A stretch of DNA of 64,000 bases from Desulfurellaceae bacterium bin18 (GTDB lineage Bacteria > Desulfobacterota > Binatia > Bin18): contig MPMI01000031.1 in assembly GCA_002238415.1 (NCBI GenBank), forward strand, positions 1 to 64,000. Reading direction: 5' to 3'. Position 1 is the first letter of the stretch. Every line of letters begins with the position of its first letter. The notes beneath the pieces were generated by a model. That model was given only the letters and a program-made list of their open reading frames with translations. It made no database searches and was not told the origin of the DNA. Shown one piece after another: positions 55,205 through 62,742 of this stretch. The position numbers and the translations under genes were made by a program.

Positions 55205-56788
55205 ATGTTGAAGAGTCTGTTGAGTCTGTTGAGTCTGTTGAGTCTGTTGAGTCTTGCCCCCAACGACGCAAGAACCCAACCGACCCAAGAAACCCATTTA
55301 GATTTCCGGACGCCAACCCAAACGGTAGAGGAGCAGTTCCTTTTTCTGCGGAAAGGTATTCAGGCAGAATATTTTTCGCGCGAAGTCGGACAAGACTGGG
55401 ATCAGATGGTGTTCTGGCCGCACGGGGCCGTTCGCCCAACCCATCTGGTCGGCTGCATTGAAGAAGTCCTCGACTGTTTGAGCGGCACCTGTGGCGAGTC
55501 TTTTGTCGTTGGGGATAAACTGACACCGAGTGTCCAGGTCATTGACTTGCAGACCCGGGCGGTCACCACCCTGGTGCGCGGGATGACGATTTGCGATGGG
55601 ATCCGTACCACACCGTGGGGCACGGTGGTCGCAACGGAAGAGGACTTCGTCAGCGACACCGGGGCGGTGTATGAAATCCTGGACCCGCTGACGAATGACG
55701 AGTTTACCATTCTTGAGCGAGGCAGTGGCACTGCGCCGGCCCGGATTGTGGATCAGGCCGGCCGGGACGCCTCGGACCGCATTATCAAACGCACGGCCTT
55801 TCCCGTGATCCGCTACGAAGGCTTTCTCGTGCATGAAACCGGCGTGGTGATTGCGGGCGATGAAGAGCGACCCGGCAGCTATGAGCCGGGCGATACTGAT
55901 GGCGGCGCAGTGTATAAGTTCATCCCGACCAATCTGTACGACCCCGACACCGGTCATATTGCGTCCCTCGATCAATCTCCCTTGATCGAAGGCACAACAT
56001 ACGCGCTGCAAGTGTCGTGTCGGGAGGACCAGCAGCAGTTCGGTCAAGGCTGCGAGATTGGCAACGGCGCCTGGATTCCACTCACGCCAGCCGGCGCGTC
56101 CGAGGTCAGTCTTGATGAGGGCGAAACTCGCATTGGTCGCGAGGCGGCCTATGCGGTTGGGGCAACGGCCTATTACCGCCCCGAAGACCTCCATCGTGAC
56201 CCGATGTTCAGCGACCCTGACCAGCCTGATGCCATTCGCTTCTGTTTTGCCGTCACCGGGAACCATGTCGCAAGCAACTACGGGGAGGTGCAGTGCGCGA
56301 TTGATCGGGATGTGACCACGGCAACCGGGACAACGGGAGAAATCGTGCTGAACCGCTTCATTGAAGGTAGCCCCGAATTCAGTCAGCCGGATAATCTGGC
56401 CTTTCAGCCGACAACGGGGGTGCTGTTTGTTGTCGAGGACAATGGGACGAGCCAGGGCAATAGCGATATATGGGCCTGTCTGCCGGACGGCGCGGACGAC
56501 GATATCAAGTCTGACGGTTGTGTGCGGTTGCTCAAAATTGCCGATGGTTCTGCCGAGTCAACCGGTTTTCTTTTCACGCCGGATGGGACTGAAGCGTATT
56601 TTGCGATCCAGCATAGTGCCGACGGCAATATGCCCTTGGTGGATGATTTTCGGACCGATGACCTCATCCGGCTGTCAGGGTTTCGGGTCAGACCCATGAA
56701 GTATGATTTTGGCGCACGGACAGCGTACCGTCTCGAAAGGCAATCCTACCGATATTTCGGTTTTGGAACCGAAAACCAAATCGAGTAG
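55205..56788 (+). CDS. PhoX-like (DUF839) exported protein
   Basis: The protein is 527 residues. The signal segment [20 protein letters not shown] is encoded by an F2 repeat. The body has PHGAVRPTHLVGCIEEV, GMTICDGIRTTPWGTVVATE, GAVYEILDPLT, GAVYKFIPTNLYD and the late SQPDNLAFQPTTGVLFVVED and FLFTPDGTEAYF motifs. This layout is that of the PhoX/DUF839 beta-propeller family, which includes calcium-dependent alkaline phosphatases. Whether this one is a phosphatase is not certain; I do not see a Pho box in front of it. GAGGAGG precedes the ATG. It is followed by a cytochrome-like gene. Confidence 0.8.
   Translation: MLKSLLSLLSLLSLLSLAPNDARTQPTQETHLDFRTPTQTVEEQFLFLRKGIQAEYFSREVGQDWDQMVFWPHGAVRPTHLVGCIEEVLDCLSGTCGESFVVGDKLTPSVQVIDLQTRAVTTLVRGMTICDGIRTTPWGTVVATEEDFVSDTGAVYEILDPLTNDEFTILERGSGTAPARIVDQAGRDASDRIIKRTAFPVIRYEGFLVHETGVVIAGDEERPGSYEPGDTDGGAVYKFIPTNLYDPDTGHIASLDQSPLIEGTTYALQVSCREDQQQFGQGCEIGNGAWIPLTPAGASEVSLDEGETRIGREAAYAVGATAYYRPEDLHRDPMFSDPDQPDAIRFCFAVTGNHVASNYGEVQCAIDRDVTTATGTTGEIVLNRFIEGSPEFSQPDNLAFQPTTGVLFVVEDNGTSQGNSDIWACLPDGADDDIKSDGCVRLLKIADGSAESTGFLFTPDGTEAYFAIQHSADGNMPLVDDFRTDDLIRLSGFRVRPMKYDFGARTAYRLERQSYRYFGFGTENQIE
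55208..55286. repeat. F2 repeat encoding the PhoX-like signal peptide
   Basis: About five GAGTCTGTT units at 55208-55252 form the left arm; the shorter right arm AACCCAACCGACCCAAGAA starts near 55268. In this frame the units read Leu-Ser-Leu, a hydrophobic core. Confidence 0.85.
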
Positions 56789-56793
56789 CGGAG

Positions 56794-58551
56794 ATGAGTC
56801 TTTTGAGTCTGTGGAGTCTTTTGAGTCTGTGGAGTCTCTTGAGTCTGTGGAGTCTCTTGAGTCAAGACCCAATGGACCCAATGGACTCAATGGACCCAAT
56901 GGACTCAATGGACCCAATGGACCCAATGGACTCAATGGACCCAATGACCCAACCGACCCAATGGACCCGTACTTCGGTCCAAAAGGTCGAGCTGCTGAAA
57001 GGCTGGACGGCGGTGTTGCCGCCCCGCTCCCCCGGATCGGGAATAGTCGGCGTCTATAACCCCGAGGCGGTGATTCCGCCGCAATGCTATACCCGGACCG
57101 AGGGCCGCTTTAATCCGTGCTACGTCTGTCATCAAAATCATATCCCGGGCCGTGAAAATCGGATGAACGACGCCCGTTTGCAGCGGGCGTACAGTTTTAG
57201 TCAGGCCGGACAAACCAACCGTTGGCGCAATCTGTTTGAAGACCGGACGCAGCGGGTCGCCGCCATGAGTGACAGGGCCATACAGGCGTGGATTAACCAC
57301 GATAATTTTTCCGAACTGGCCGGCCGCTTGGAGGCGGTTCACTTTCGAGGCTATATTCCCCGACTTCAAAACCTGTCTGATGGGGTAGCCGCCTTTGATG
57401 AAGAGGGTTTTGCCAAGGATGGCAGCCATTGGGTGGCTTTTAGCTATAAGCCCTTTCCAAGTACGTTTTGGCCGACCAATGGGTCTACCGATGATGTCAT
57501 GATCCGCTTGCCGGCCAAGTTTCGGCACATCCAAGACGGGGTCTATTCGCGCGAAGTGTATAAGGCAAATCTGGCGATTCTCGAAGCCGCGATTAAGGGC
57601 TTTGATAGCATTGGCAGCCTGCCCATTGATGAGACCCAACTCGGCCAGGACCTGAATGAAGACGGAGCGCTCGGCCGCATTCACGCCCTCACCCGCCCGG
57701 CAACCTATGTGGGGGCGGCGAGTCATACGCGGGTTGAACCGTATGTCTATCCCCACCGGACGGAATTTCTGCATACCGTACGCTATGTCGGCGTCGGCGC
57801 GGACGAGAGCATCACGAATACGCGGCGGATGAAAGAAGTGCGGTATATGCGGAAGCGGGATTTCCTGTCTAAAACGATCCTCGCCCATTATTACGACGAA
57901 GAGTATCAGGAAAAGCTGGAAGGCACGCTGCCTCATTATCCGGACCGCGGTCATGCGGGTCTGTACAATAAAATGGGCTGGCTGCTCCAGGGGTTTATCG
58001 AAGACAAGGACGGCCGGCTGCGCTTCAATACCTACGAAGAGACCATGTTCTGCATGGGCTGCCATAACACGGTTGGCTCTTCGATTGACAAGACGTATAG
58101 CTTCCCGCGCAAAATCGACGGGGCCGCCGGCTGGGGCTATATCAATCTGCGCGGCATGCCGGACGCGCCCACCATGAACGAGCAGCAAGGGGAAATCCTG
58201 ACCTATCTTGAACGCGTGGGTGGCGGCACCGAGTTTCGCAATAATCCGGAAATGGCGGCGCGCTGGTACCATGCGGACGGATCGGTCAATTACGCAGCCG
58301 TTGCCGCGGCACGGGATGTCTACGAGCTGATTACCCCATCCCCCGCACGAGCCTTATTGCTCAACAAGGCCTATAAGCTCATTGTCGAAGACCAGGACTA
58401 TATCTACGGTCGTGACACGACGCTGCGCCCGCCGGCAAATGTGTACGAGTACGTTGATAACACTACCGCCCCGACACTCCCACCGGACAAAATCCATACC
58501 TGGGATATTCGCCTCAATTGGGCGGCGGGCAGCGCGGAGGCAATGGAATAG
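56794..58551 (+). CDS. exported protein with two CxxCH haem motifs
   Basis: The protein is 585 residues. The N-terminus MSLLSLWSLLSLWSLLSLWS and the following Asp-Pro-Met-rich stretch are both encoded by an F2 repeat; the first part can act as a signal peptide. The body has CYVCHQNHIPGRENRMND (near residue 107) and MFCMGCHNTVGSSIDKTYSF (near residue 415), two covalent haem c motifs. The rest has Trp/Tyr-rich segments such as GYIPRLQNLSDGV and WGYINLRGMPDAP. I recognise no named family; a periplasmic electron-transfer or oxidative enzyme is likely. It starts five bases after the PhoX-like stop, so the two are co-expressed. Confidence 0.8.
   Translation: MSLLSLWSLLSLWSLLSLWSLLSQDPMDPMDSMDPMDSMDPMDPMDSMDPMTQPTQWTRTSVQKVELLKGWTAVLPPRSPGSGIVGVYNPEAVIPPQCYTRTEGRFNPCYVCHQNHIPGRENRMNDARLQRAYSFSQAGQTNRWRNLFEDRTQRVAAMSDRAIQAWINHDNFSELAGRLEAVHFRGYIPRLQNLSDGVAAFDEEGFAKDGSHWVAFSYKPFPSTFWPTNGSTDDVMIRLPAKFRHIQDGVYSREVYKANLAILEAAIKGFDSIGSLPIDETQLGQDLNEDGALGRIHALTRPATYVGAASHTRVEPYVYPHRTEFLHTVRYVGVGADESITNTRRMKEVRYMRKRDFLSKTILAHYYDEEYQEKLEGTLPHYPDRGHAGLYNKMGWLLQGFIEDKDGRLRFNTYEETMFCMGCHNTVGSSIDKTYSFPRKIDGAAGWGYINLRGMPDAPTMNEQQGEILTYLERVGGGTEFRNNPEMAARWYHADGSVNYAAVAAARDVYELITPSPARALLLNKAYKLIVEDQDYIYGRDTTLRPPANVYEYVDNTTAPTLPPDKIHTWDIRLNWAAGSAEAME
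56796..56966. repeat. largest F2 repeat, in the cytochrome gene start
   Basis: The left arm of GAGTCTTTT and GAGTCTGTG units spans 56796-56858. The right arm of GACCCAATG and GACTCAATG units, about eleven in all, runs to about 56966. It gives the Leu-Ser-rich signal and then the Asp-Pro-Met repeat of the protein. Confidence 0.92.
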
Positions 58552-58791
58552 AGTGTTTCACGCTACGTTGTCGCCCTGCCAGTCCGCCCTCGTCGGGCAG
58601 GACACGGGCCTGCCCCAAACGGCCGGGGAGGGGATGGGGGTGACTCCCCGCCTGGGAGCGCGGCCCTCCTGGCCGCCGCCTTGGATCGTGCTCCACGCCT
58701 GACGGCCTCTGATAAGTCGTCACTCCTGCACGGGCGGAGGCCGCCCGCCTTTCTCTTGACAGAGGCCGGCGGAACACTCATCATTCCGCTT

Positions 58792-59040
58792 ATGGCCGCA
58801 CTCGCTTTCGACACCCTCAAGGCTGCCAAGGCGCTTCGGGCGGCTGGCTTTGACGATGCCCAGGCCGAAGCGGTGATTTCTACGGTCGGTGACGCGGTTG
58901 GCGGAAATGTCGCTACCAAGGCCGACCTCCAGGACCTCGAATTGCGCATCACCCATCGATTTGAATCTCTTTACAAGCACCTGCGGGCCATGTCAGTCGG
59001 GATCGTCACTGCCGTTGTCGCGCTGATGAAGCTGCTCTGA
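58792..59040 (+). CDS. DUF1640-like coiled-coil membrane protein
   Basis: The protein is 82 residues. It has FDTLKAAKALRAAGFDDAQA, VISTVGDAVGGNVATKADL, ELRITHRFESLYKHL and a C-terminal membrane helix (VGIVTAVVALMKLL). This is the small DUF1640 pattern with a KADLxxLE coiled coil, common in proteobacteria and often found in several copies per genome. Function unknown. I start at the ATG at 58792 because the family begins at this point; an earlier start at 58681 adds an unrelated leader. The 240 bases before it hold only GC-rich inverted repeats. Confidence 0.8.
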   Translation: MAALAFDTLKAAKALRAAGFDDAQAEAVISTVGDAVGGNVATKADLQDLELRITHRFESLYKHLRAMSVGIVTAVVALMKLL

Positions 59041-59113
59041 TGTCGCCCATACGGATCGTGTGACAACACGAGAAGACATCCTTAAAGAATCCCTAAACCC
59101 GCTTTAACCCAGC

Positions 59114-59141
59114 TTTCGTAGCTGCCTGTACGGCAGTGAAC
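59114..59141 (-). repeat. solitary CRISPR repeat copy 1 kb from the array
   Basis: These 28 bases match the array repeat at 27 positions; the one difference (G at 59118 for T) lies in what would be the crRNA 5' handle (CTACGAAA instead of CTAAGAAA). Orientation is the same as the array. No second repeat follows at spacer distance on either side. Confidence 0.85.
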
Positions 59142-59177
59142 CGAGAGCAAATCACGCTGCTGTGTAGCACGTCTCTC

Positions 59178-59243
59178 TCCTCCTTGAGGAGGGCGGGCTT
59201 CCAGCCCGCATAGCGGCCGGGAGGGCCGCCCTTCCAGGAGGGG
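59178..59243. repeat. GC-rich double hairpin repeat
   Basis: CTCCTCCTTGAGGAG, then GCGGGCTTCCAGCCCGC and GGCCGGGAGGGCC, form three adjacent inverted repeats. It resembles dispersed hairpin repeats of many bacterial genomes. The stretch 59041-59364 holds this, the solitary CRISPR repeat, and no gene that I can support. Confidence 0.7.
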
Positions 59244-59364
59244 AGCCATCACCGTAGCCGAGAAACGCTACATCAGCCGTGAAGGGCTTACCTTCGACCG
59301 GCGGCGGCAAGTCCTCTATCTGACCCATGGTGCCGCTGGAATTGGGCTAGGTGTCAACACCCTT

Positions 59365-59493
59365 TCAACGAGCATCATTAAAGAGGCTCATCAGGCGAAA
59401 GGCATCGGACACGGTAAGCCCGACCTCGGTTAGCACTGCGGCGGCTTCCTCTTTTATCTTCCCATCAATGCGGGCTCAGATCACTTCTTTCAT
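59365..59493 (-). pseudogene. RelB/DinJ-type antitoxin remnant
   Basis: From an ATG at 59493 the frame reads MKEVI, a TGA, then ARIDGKIKEEAAAVLTEVGL and TVSDAFRLM, and ends soon after. The ARID...K.EA..VL..GLTVSDAFRL pattern is the N-terminal ribbon-helix-helix of RelB/DinJ antitoxins. The internal TGA (normally an Arg codon position) and the missing C-terminal half show it is dead. No RelE toxin is found beside it. Confidence 0.7.
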
Positions 59494-59515
59494 AACCAGG
59501 ACCCCACTACAGTGG

Positions 59516-59749
59516 TCATGCGGCGAATCTGAAGACCGGCAAGGGAATGGACGTTGTGGCTTTGGCTTCGCCATGAACCATCAGGCGGACCTTCTCTGCC
59601 GTCTCACGGCTGAAGGTTTGCTCTCCGCACCTGCCGCACACCACAGCCGGGATACCACCGACCAGGATATATTGCCCATCAACACGAAAGACCTCGTCAA
59701 CGAGTGCCTCCCGATTCTCCTCGGCATGACAGACTGCGCATGTAGACAT
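59516..59749 (-). CDS. YgiT-type zinc-finger protein (MqsA-like antitoxin N-domain)
   Basis: The protein is 77 residues. It starts MSTCAVCHAEENREALVDEV with a CxxC pair and has a second pair in VVCGRCGEQTFSRETAEKV. These four cysteines and the GIPAVVCGRCGE run are the YgiT/MqsA zinc-finger type. AAGGAG lies just upstream of the ATG at 59749, which is one base after the stop of the DUF4258 frame. The pairing DUF4258 plus YgiT is a frequent toxin-antitoxin-like arrangement. The usual DNA-binding helix-turn-helix of full MqsA is absent. Probably the partner or antitoxin of the upstream gene. Confidence 0.85.
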   Translation of the reverse strand: MSTCAVCHAEENREALVDEVFRVDGQYILVGGIPAVVCGRCGEQTFSRETAEKVRLMVHGEAKATTSIPLPVFRFAA

Positions 59750-59750
59750 G

Positions 59751-60053
59751 TCATCTCCTTCTGGAGTAGTCGATCCATTCATTCGGGCTTGGCTCATACA
59801 ACGTTATGATTCTCACCAACTCGGTATCTGCAAGGGACACTTGAATGTGTAACGGTTTCTCCGTCAAGGTGAAACCCAAGAGGAGGCAACTCGGAGAATA
59901 TTTATCACTTGGATAGTCCTCTATGACAGTTGCGTGAAGTCCGGCTTGCCTGATTTCCTGTTCGCTAATGTTTCTTTCAACAACACGCCTCAGGGCGTGG
60001 CGGGAGAAATCGAAGTCACCTGCATTTAACTGAGAGCGGACTTGCTCAATCGT
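59751..60053 (-). CDS. DUF4258 protein (putative toxin) without a standard start codon
   Basis: The frame reads TIEQVRSQLNAGDFDFSRHA, RRVVERNISEQEI, YPSDKYSPSCLLLGFTL, KPLHIQVSLADTELVRIITL and YEPSPNEWIDYSRRR, about 100 residues. This is the DUF4258 fold related to RelE/MqsR-like toxins, with the conserved His in SRHALRR. Back to the in-frame TGA about 90 bases upstream there is no ATG, GTG or TTG; the family N-terminus would fall at GCG AAA ACG ATT. So either a rare start (ACG or ATT, with AGGGGA upstream) is used, or the start was lost by mutation, which would silence the putative toxin. Coordinates assume ACG at 60053. Confidence 0.7.
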   Translation of the reverse strand, partial: TIEQVRSQLNAGDFDFSRHALRRVVERNISEQEIRQAGLHATVIEDYPSDKYSPSCLLLGFTLTEKPLHIQVSLADTELVRIITLYEPSPNEWIDYSRRR

Positions 60054-60144
60054 TTTCGCGCTTCCCCTTAGTCCTTCACTTCCAGACTTCCGGCAATGAT
60101 ATGATTCTGGTCTTTGACGGCTGGGTCAACCCCAAGGCCCTTGA

Positions 60145-62042
60145 TTTCTTAGCTGCCTGTACGGCAGTGAACTGGGAGACTACGCGCTCGCCACGCTGAC
60201 CCAATTTCTTAGCTGCCTGTACGGCAGTGAACCATCAGATAAGTTGACGCCATGTTTGTCTCTCTTTCTTAGCTGCCTGTACGGCAGTGAACACAGGGAC
60301 TCGGCCACGAGTTGTGACTTGATCCTTTCTTAGCTGCCTGTACGGCAGTGAACGGTTATGGTGGGGGTACGGCGCCGGTCTTCCCTTTCTTAGCTGCCTG
60401 TACGGCAGTGAACATGCCATGGTCTCGGACAATCGCCCCGTACTTTTTCTTAGCTGCCTGTACGGCAGTAACCATGCCATGGTCTCGGCCAACCGCCCCG
60501 TATTTTTTCTTAGCTGCCTGTACGGCAGTGAACGCCCGAGCCGAGTCCACGAGAGAACGCCCACATTTCTTAGCTGCCTGTACGGCAGTGAACATGCAAC
60601 ATGGGCTCTATGATATCAGCTACCTATTTCTTAGCTGCCTGTACGGCAGTGAACGTCGAACACCTCCCGCTCGGGGTGGATAGGGATTTCTTAGCTGCCT
60701 GTACGGCAGTGAACGCATAACTCTGGGCTTGCTCCATCCGCTTGACTTTCTTAGCTGCCTGTACGGCAGTGAACGCAGCCGGGCCGCTGCGGCCTCGCCG
60801 GTCGCTTTTCTTAGCTGCCTGTACGGCAGTGAACTTGTCGGCTTTCTCGACCGCGGCCTTGAGCGATTTCTTAGCTGCCTGTACGGCAGTGAACATATTC
60901 TCCACGTCTATTACGTCACCATAGTATTTCTTAGCTGCCTGTACGGCAGTGAACGACCAGGAAGTCAACATGGTCCGCCGTTGGATTTTCTTAGCTGCCT
61001 GTACGGCAGTGAACGGCGATCCGGCCCAACCGCAAGCGGTCCTGACTTTTCTTAGCTGCCTGTACGGCAGTGAACTTCGATGATGATAAGGCCGCCCTGC
61101 ATCTCCTGTTTCTTAGCTGCCTGTACGGCAGTGAACCCGTGTACCTGTCCGACGCGCCGGCACCTCCTTTTCTTAGCTGCCTGTACGGCAGTGAACGGAT
61201 ACCCGTTTAATCAGATTCTCAGCCATGAATTTCTTAGCTGCCTGTACGGCAGTGAACTTCGTGTGACCGCAGAGCTGAGAACAGGCGTATTTCTTAGCTG
61301 CCTGTACGGCAGTGAACGACGAATCTCCGGTCGATAATCGGCAATGGTGATTTCTTAGCTGCCTGTACGGCAGTGAACTCAGTTCTCCATCAGCCCGACC
61401 GGGGTGTACGATTTCTTAGCTGCCTGTACGGCAGTGAACTTCGAGACCAAACCAGGACCAAAAGCCCTCGTTTTTCTTAGCTGCCTGTACGGCAGTGAAC
61501 GTATCGGAATGGTAGCGTTACTCTTTTTCAAATTTCTTAGCTGCCTGTACGGCAGTGAACGGGGGATGATGGTTTTGTCCCTCACCGGAATTTTTCTTAG
61601 CTGCCTGTACGGCAGTGAACCTATCTGCTGCTCAACACGATCGAGACGACGGTTTTCTTAGCTGCCTGTACGGCAGTGAACGACCGGCGCTCTGTCCGAC
61701 TACCTCGCTGCATTTTCTTAGCTGCCTGTACGGCAGTGAACATCATATGTGGCTCGGGCGCCGGTGCCTGAGTTTTCTTAGCTGCCTGTACGGCAGTGAA
61801 CTAGCCCTGTTCTCCAAGCGGATTCAGGGTGATTTTCTTAGCTGCCTGTACGGCAGTGAACGTAATGTCGTGACGACTCAAGGCTTCTCCTCCGTTTCTT
61901 AGCTGCCTGTACGGCAGTGAACTGGGGGAGGAGATGGCGTTTCCCCCCACTTTTTTTCTTAGCTGCCTGTACGGCAGTGAACCCACTCTGATGCGGCTAT
62001 TTTGCCGTCGTCAATTTCTTAGCTGCCTGTACGGCAGTGAAC
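60145..62042 (-). CRISPR. type I-F CRISPR array, 32 repeats and 31 spacers
   Basis: The repeat is 28 bases, on the minus strand beginning GTTCACTGCCGTACAGGCAG and ending CTAAGAAA, the type I-F form with a CTGCC/GGCAG stem and the 8-base crRNA handle. Spacers are 32 or 33 bases. By my count there are 32 repeats, identical except the one at 60446-60473, which has two changes outside the stem and handle. The spacers on both sides of that repeat (60414-60445 and 60474-60505) differ at only three positions. The array is transcribed leftward from a leader next to cas6f. I cannot assign protospacers from memory. Confidence 0.98.
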
Positions 62043-62172
62043 AGTAGGGATGTACGTGTAAGCCTTTAATTTTTCAGGAGTTCGGACAAAAAGCAGTGAT
62101 TTGACCTTAATGCGAGCCCTTGAAAAATATACTAAGCAAATCAAAGGGTTATGGATAACCAAGAAAAAAGGG
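62043..62172 (-). promoter_or_regulatory. CRISPR leader between cas6f and the first repeat
   Basis: These 130 AT-rich bases contain no gene and lie between the cas6f stop and the leader-proximal repeat. This is the usual place of the type I-F leader, which holds the array promoter and integration signals. I do not pick exact promoter hexamers. Confidence 0.65.
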
Positions 62173-62733
62173 TCAAAACCAGGGGACGGTAGCAGTGCTG
62201 CTGAGACCATAGGCCGAAAATGACCCTGCGACTGATTGTTGGACCGGCTTACTGTGCTCAATATACACGCGCATCATATTTCCATTCGATAAGCTGCGTA
62301 ATTGCGCGTAGGGCAGATCAAGCATTCTCTGCTGAGAATCAGGAATACGCTTGTGCGCCTCGGTCTCATCCAACCAACCCTTTGCCACCGAGCGTTTCCG
62401 CTTGTTGTAGGCACTCTTCACTTGGACTCGCCTCACAGTACAGAATGAAGTCTGAGGGGGTATGGGGCGAACAGCGCTGACACGACAATAATCCGTCATG
62501 CCCGTTATCCACTGCGTTTGCATGAACTCCTCAAGCACCTCTTTGCTGCCGTGTAGACGGATTCGCGCTCCAAGGGTTTTGCTGGTCTTACCGTGGTCTG
62601 GAAAACTCACTCCTATTTTGCCCTGTCCATGTTTCCCTAGCGCCCGGTGTAATTTGGAGAACAGTTCATTCATGAGCGTGGTCTCCAGAAACTCCGGGTC
62701 GGGAAGCACCTGGATATCAACGTAATGGTCCAT
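62173..62733 (-). CDS. cas6f: CRISPR endoribonuclease Cas6f (Csy4)
   Basis: The protein is 186 residues. It starts MDHYVDIQVLPDPEFLETTL, has His29 in FSKLHRALGKHG, IGVSFPDHGKTS, an arginine-rich stretch (KSAYNKRKRSVAKGW), RIPDSQQRMLDLPYAQLRSLS and ends FSAYGLSSTATVPWF. This closely follows Pseudomonas Csy4, including the catalytic His29, the Ser in LRSLSNG and the Arg helix that binds the repeat stem. It cuts pre-crRNA below the CTGCC/GGCAG hairpin. TAGGAG precedes the ATG. It lies nine bases after cas7f and is the last cas gene before the array. Confidence 0.98.
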   Translation of the reverse strand: MDHYVDIQVLPDPEFLETTLMNELFSKLHRALGKHGQGKIGVSFPDHGKTSKTLGARIRLHGSKEVLEEFMQTQWITGMTDYCRVSAVRPIPPQTSFCTVRRVQVKSAYNKRKRSVAKGWLDETEAHKRIPDSQQRMLDLPYAQLRSLSNGNMMRVYIEHSKPVQQSVAGSFSAYGLSSTATVPWF

Positions 62734-62742
62734 GCTCCTACC

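Noticed and set aside
59270..59430. Plus-strand frame reading ITVAEKRYISREGLTFDRRR and beyond
   Set aside because: It has no start codon or recognisable family, and it overlaps the RelB remnant on the other strand, which is better supported.
60235..61986. Many short frames with repeated FTAVQAAKK or FLSCLYGSE peptides
   Set aside because: They are translations of the CRISPR repeats and not genes.
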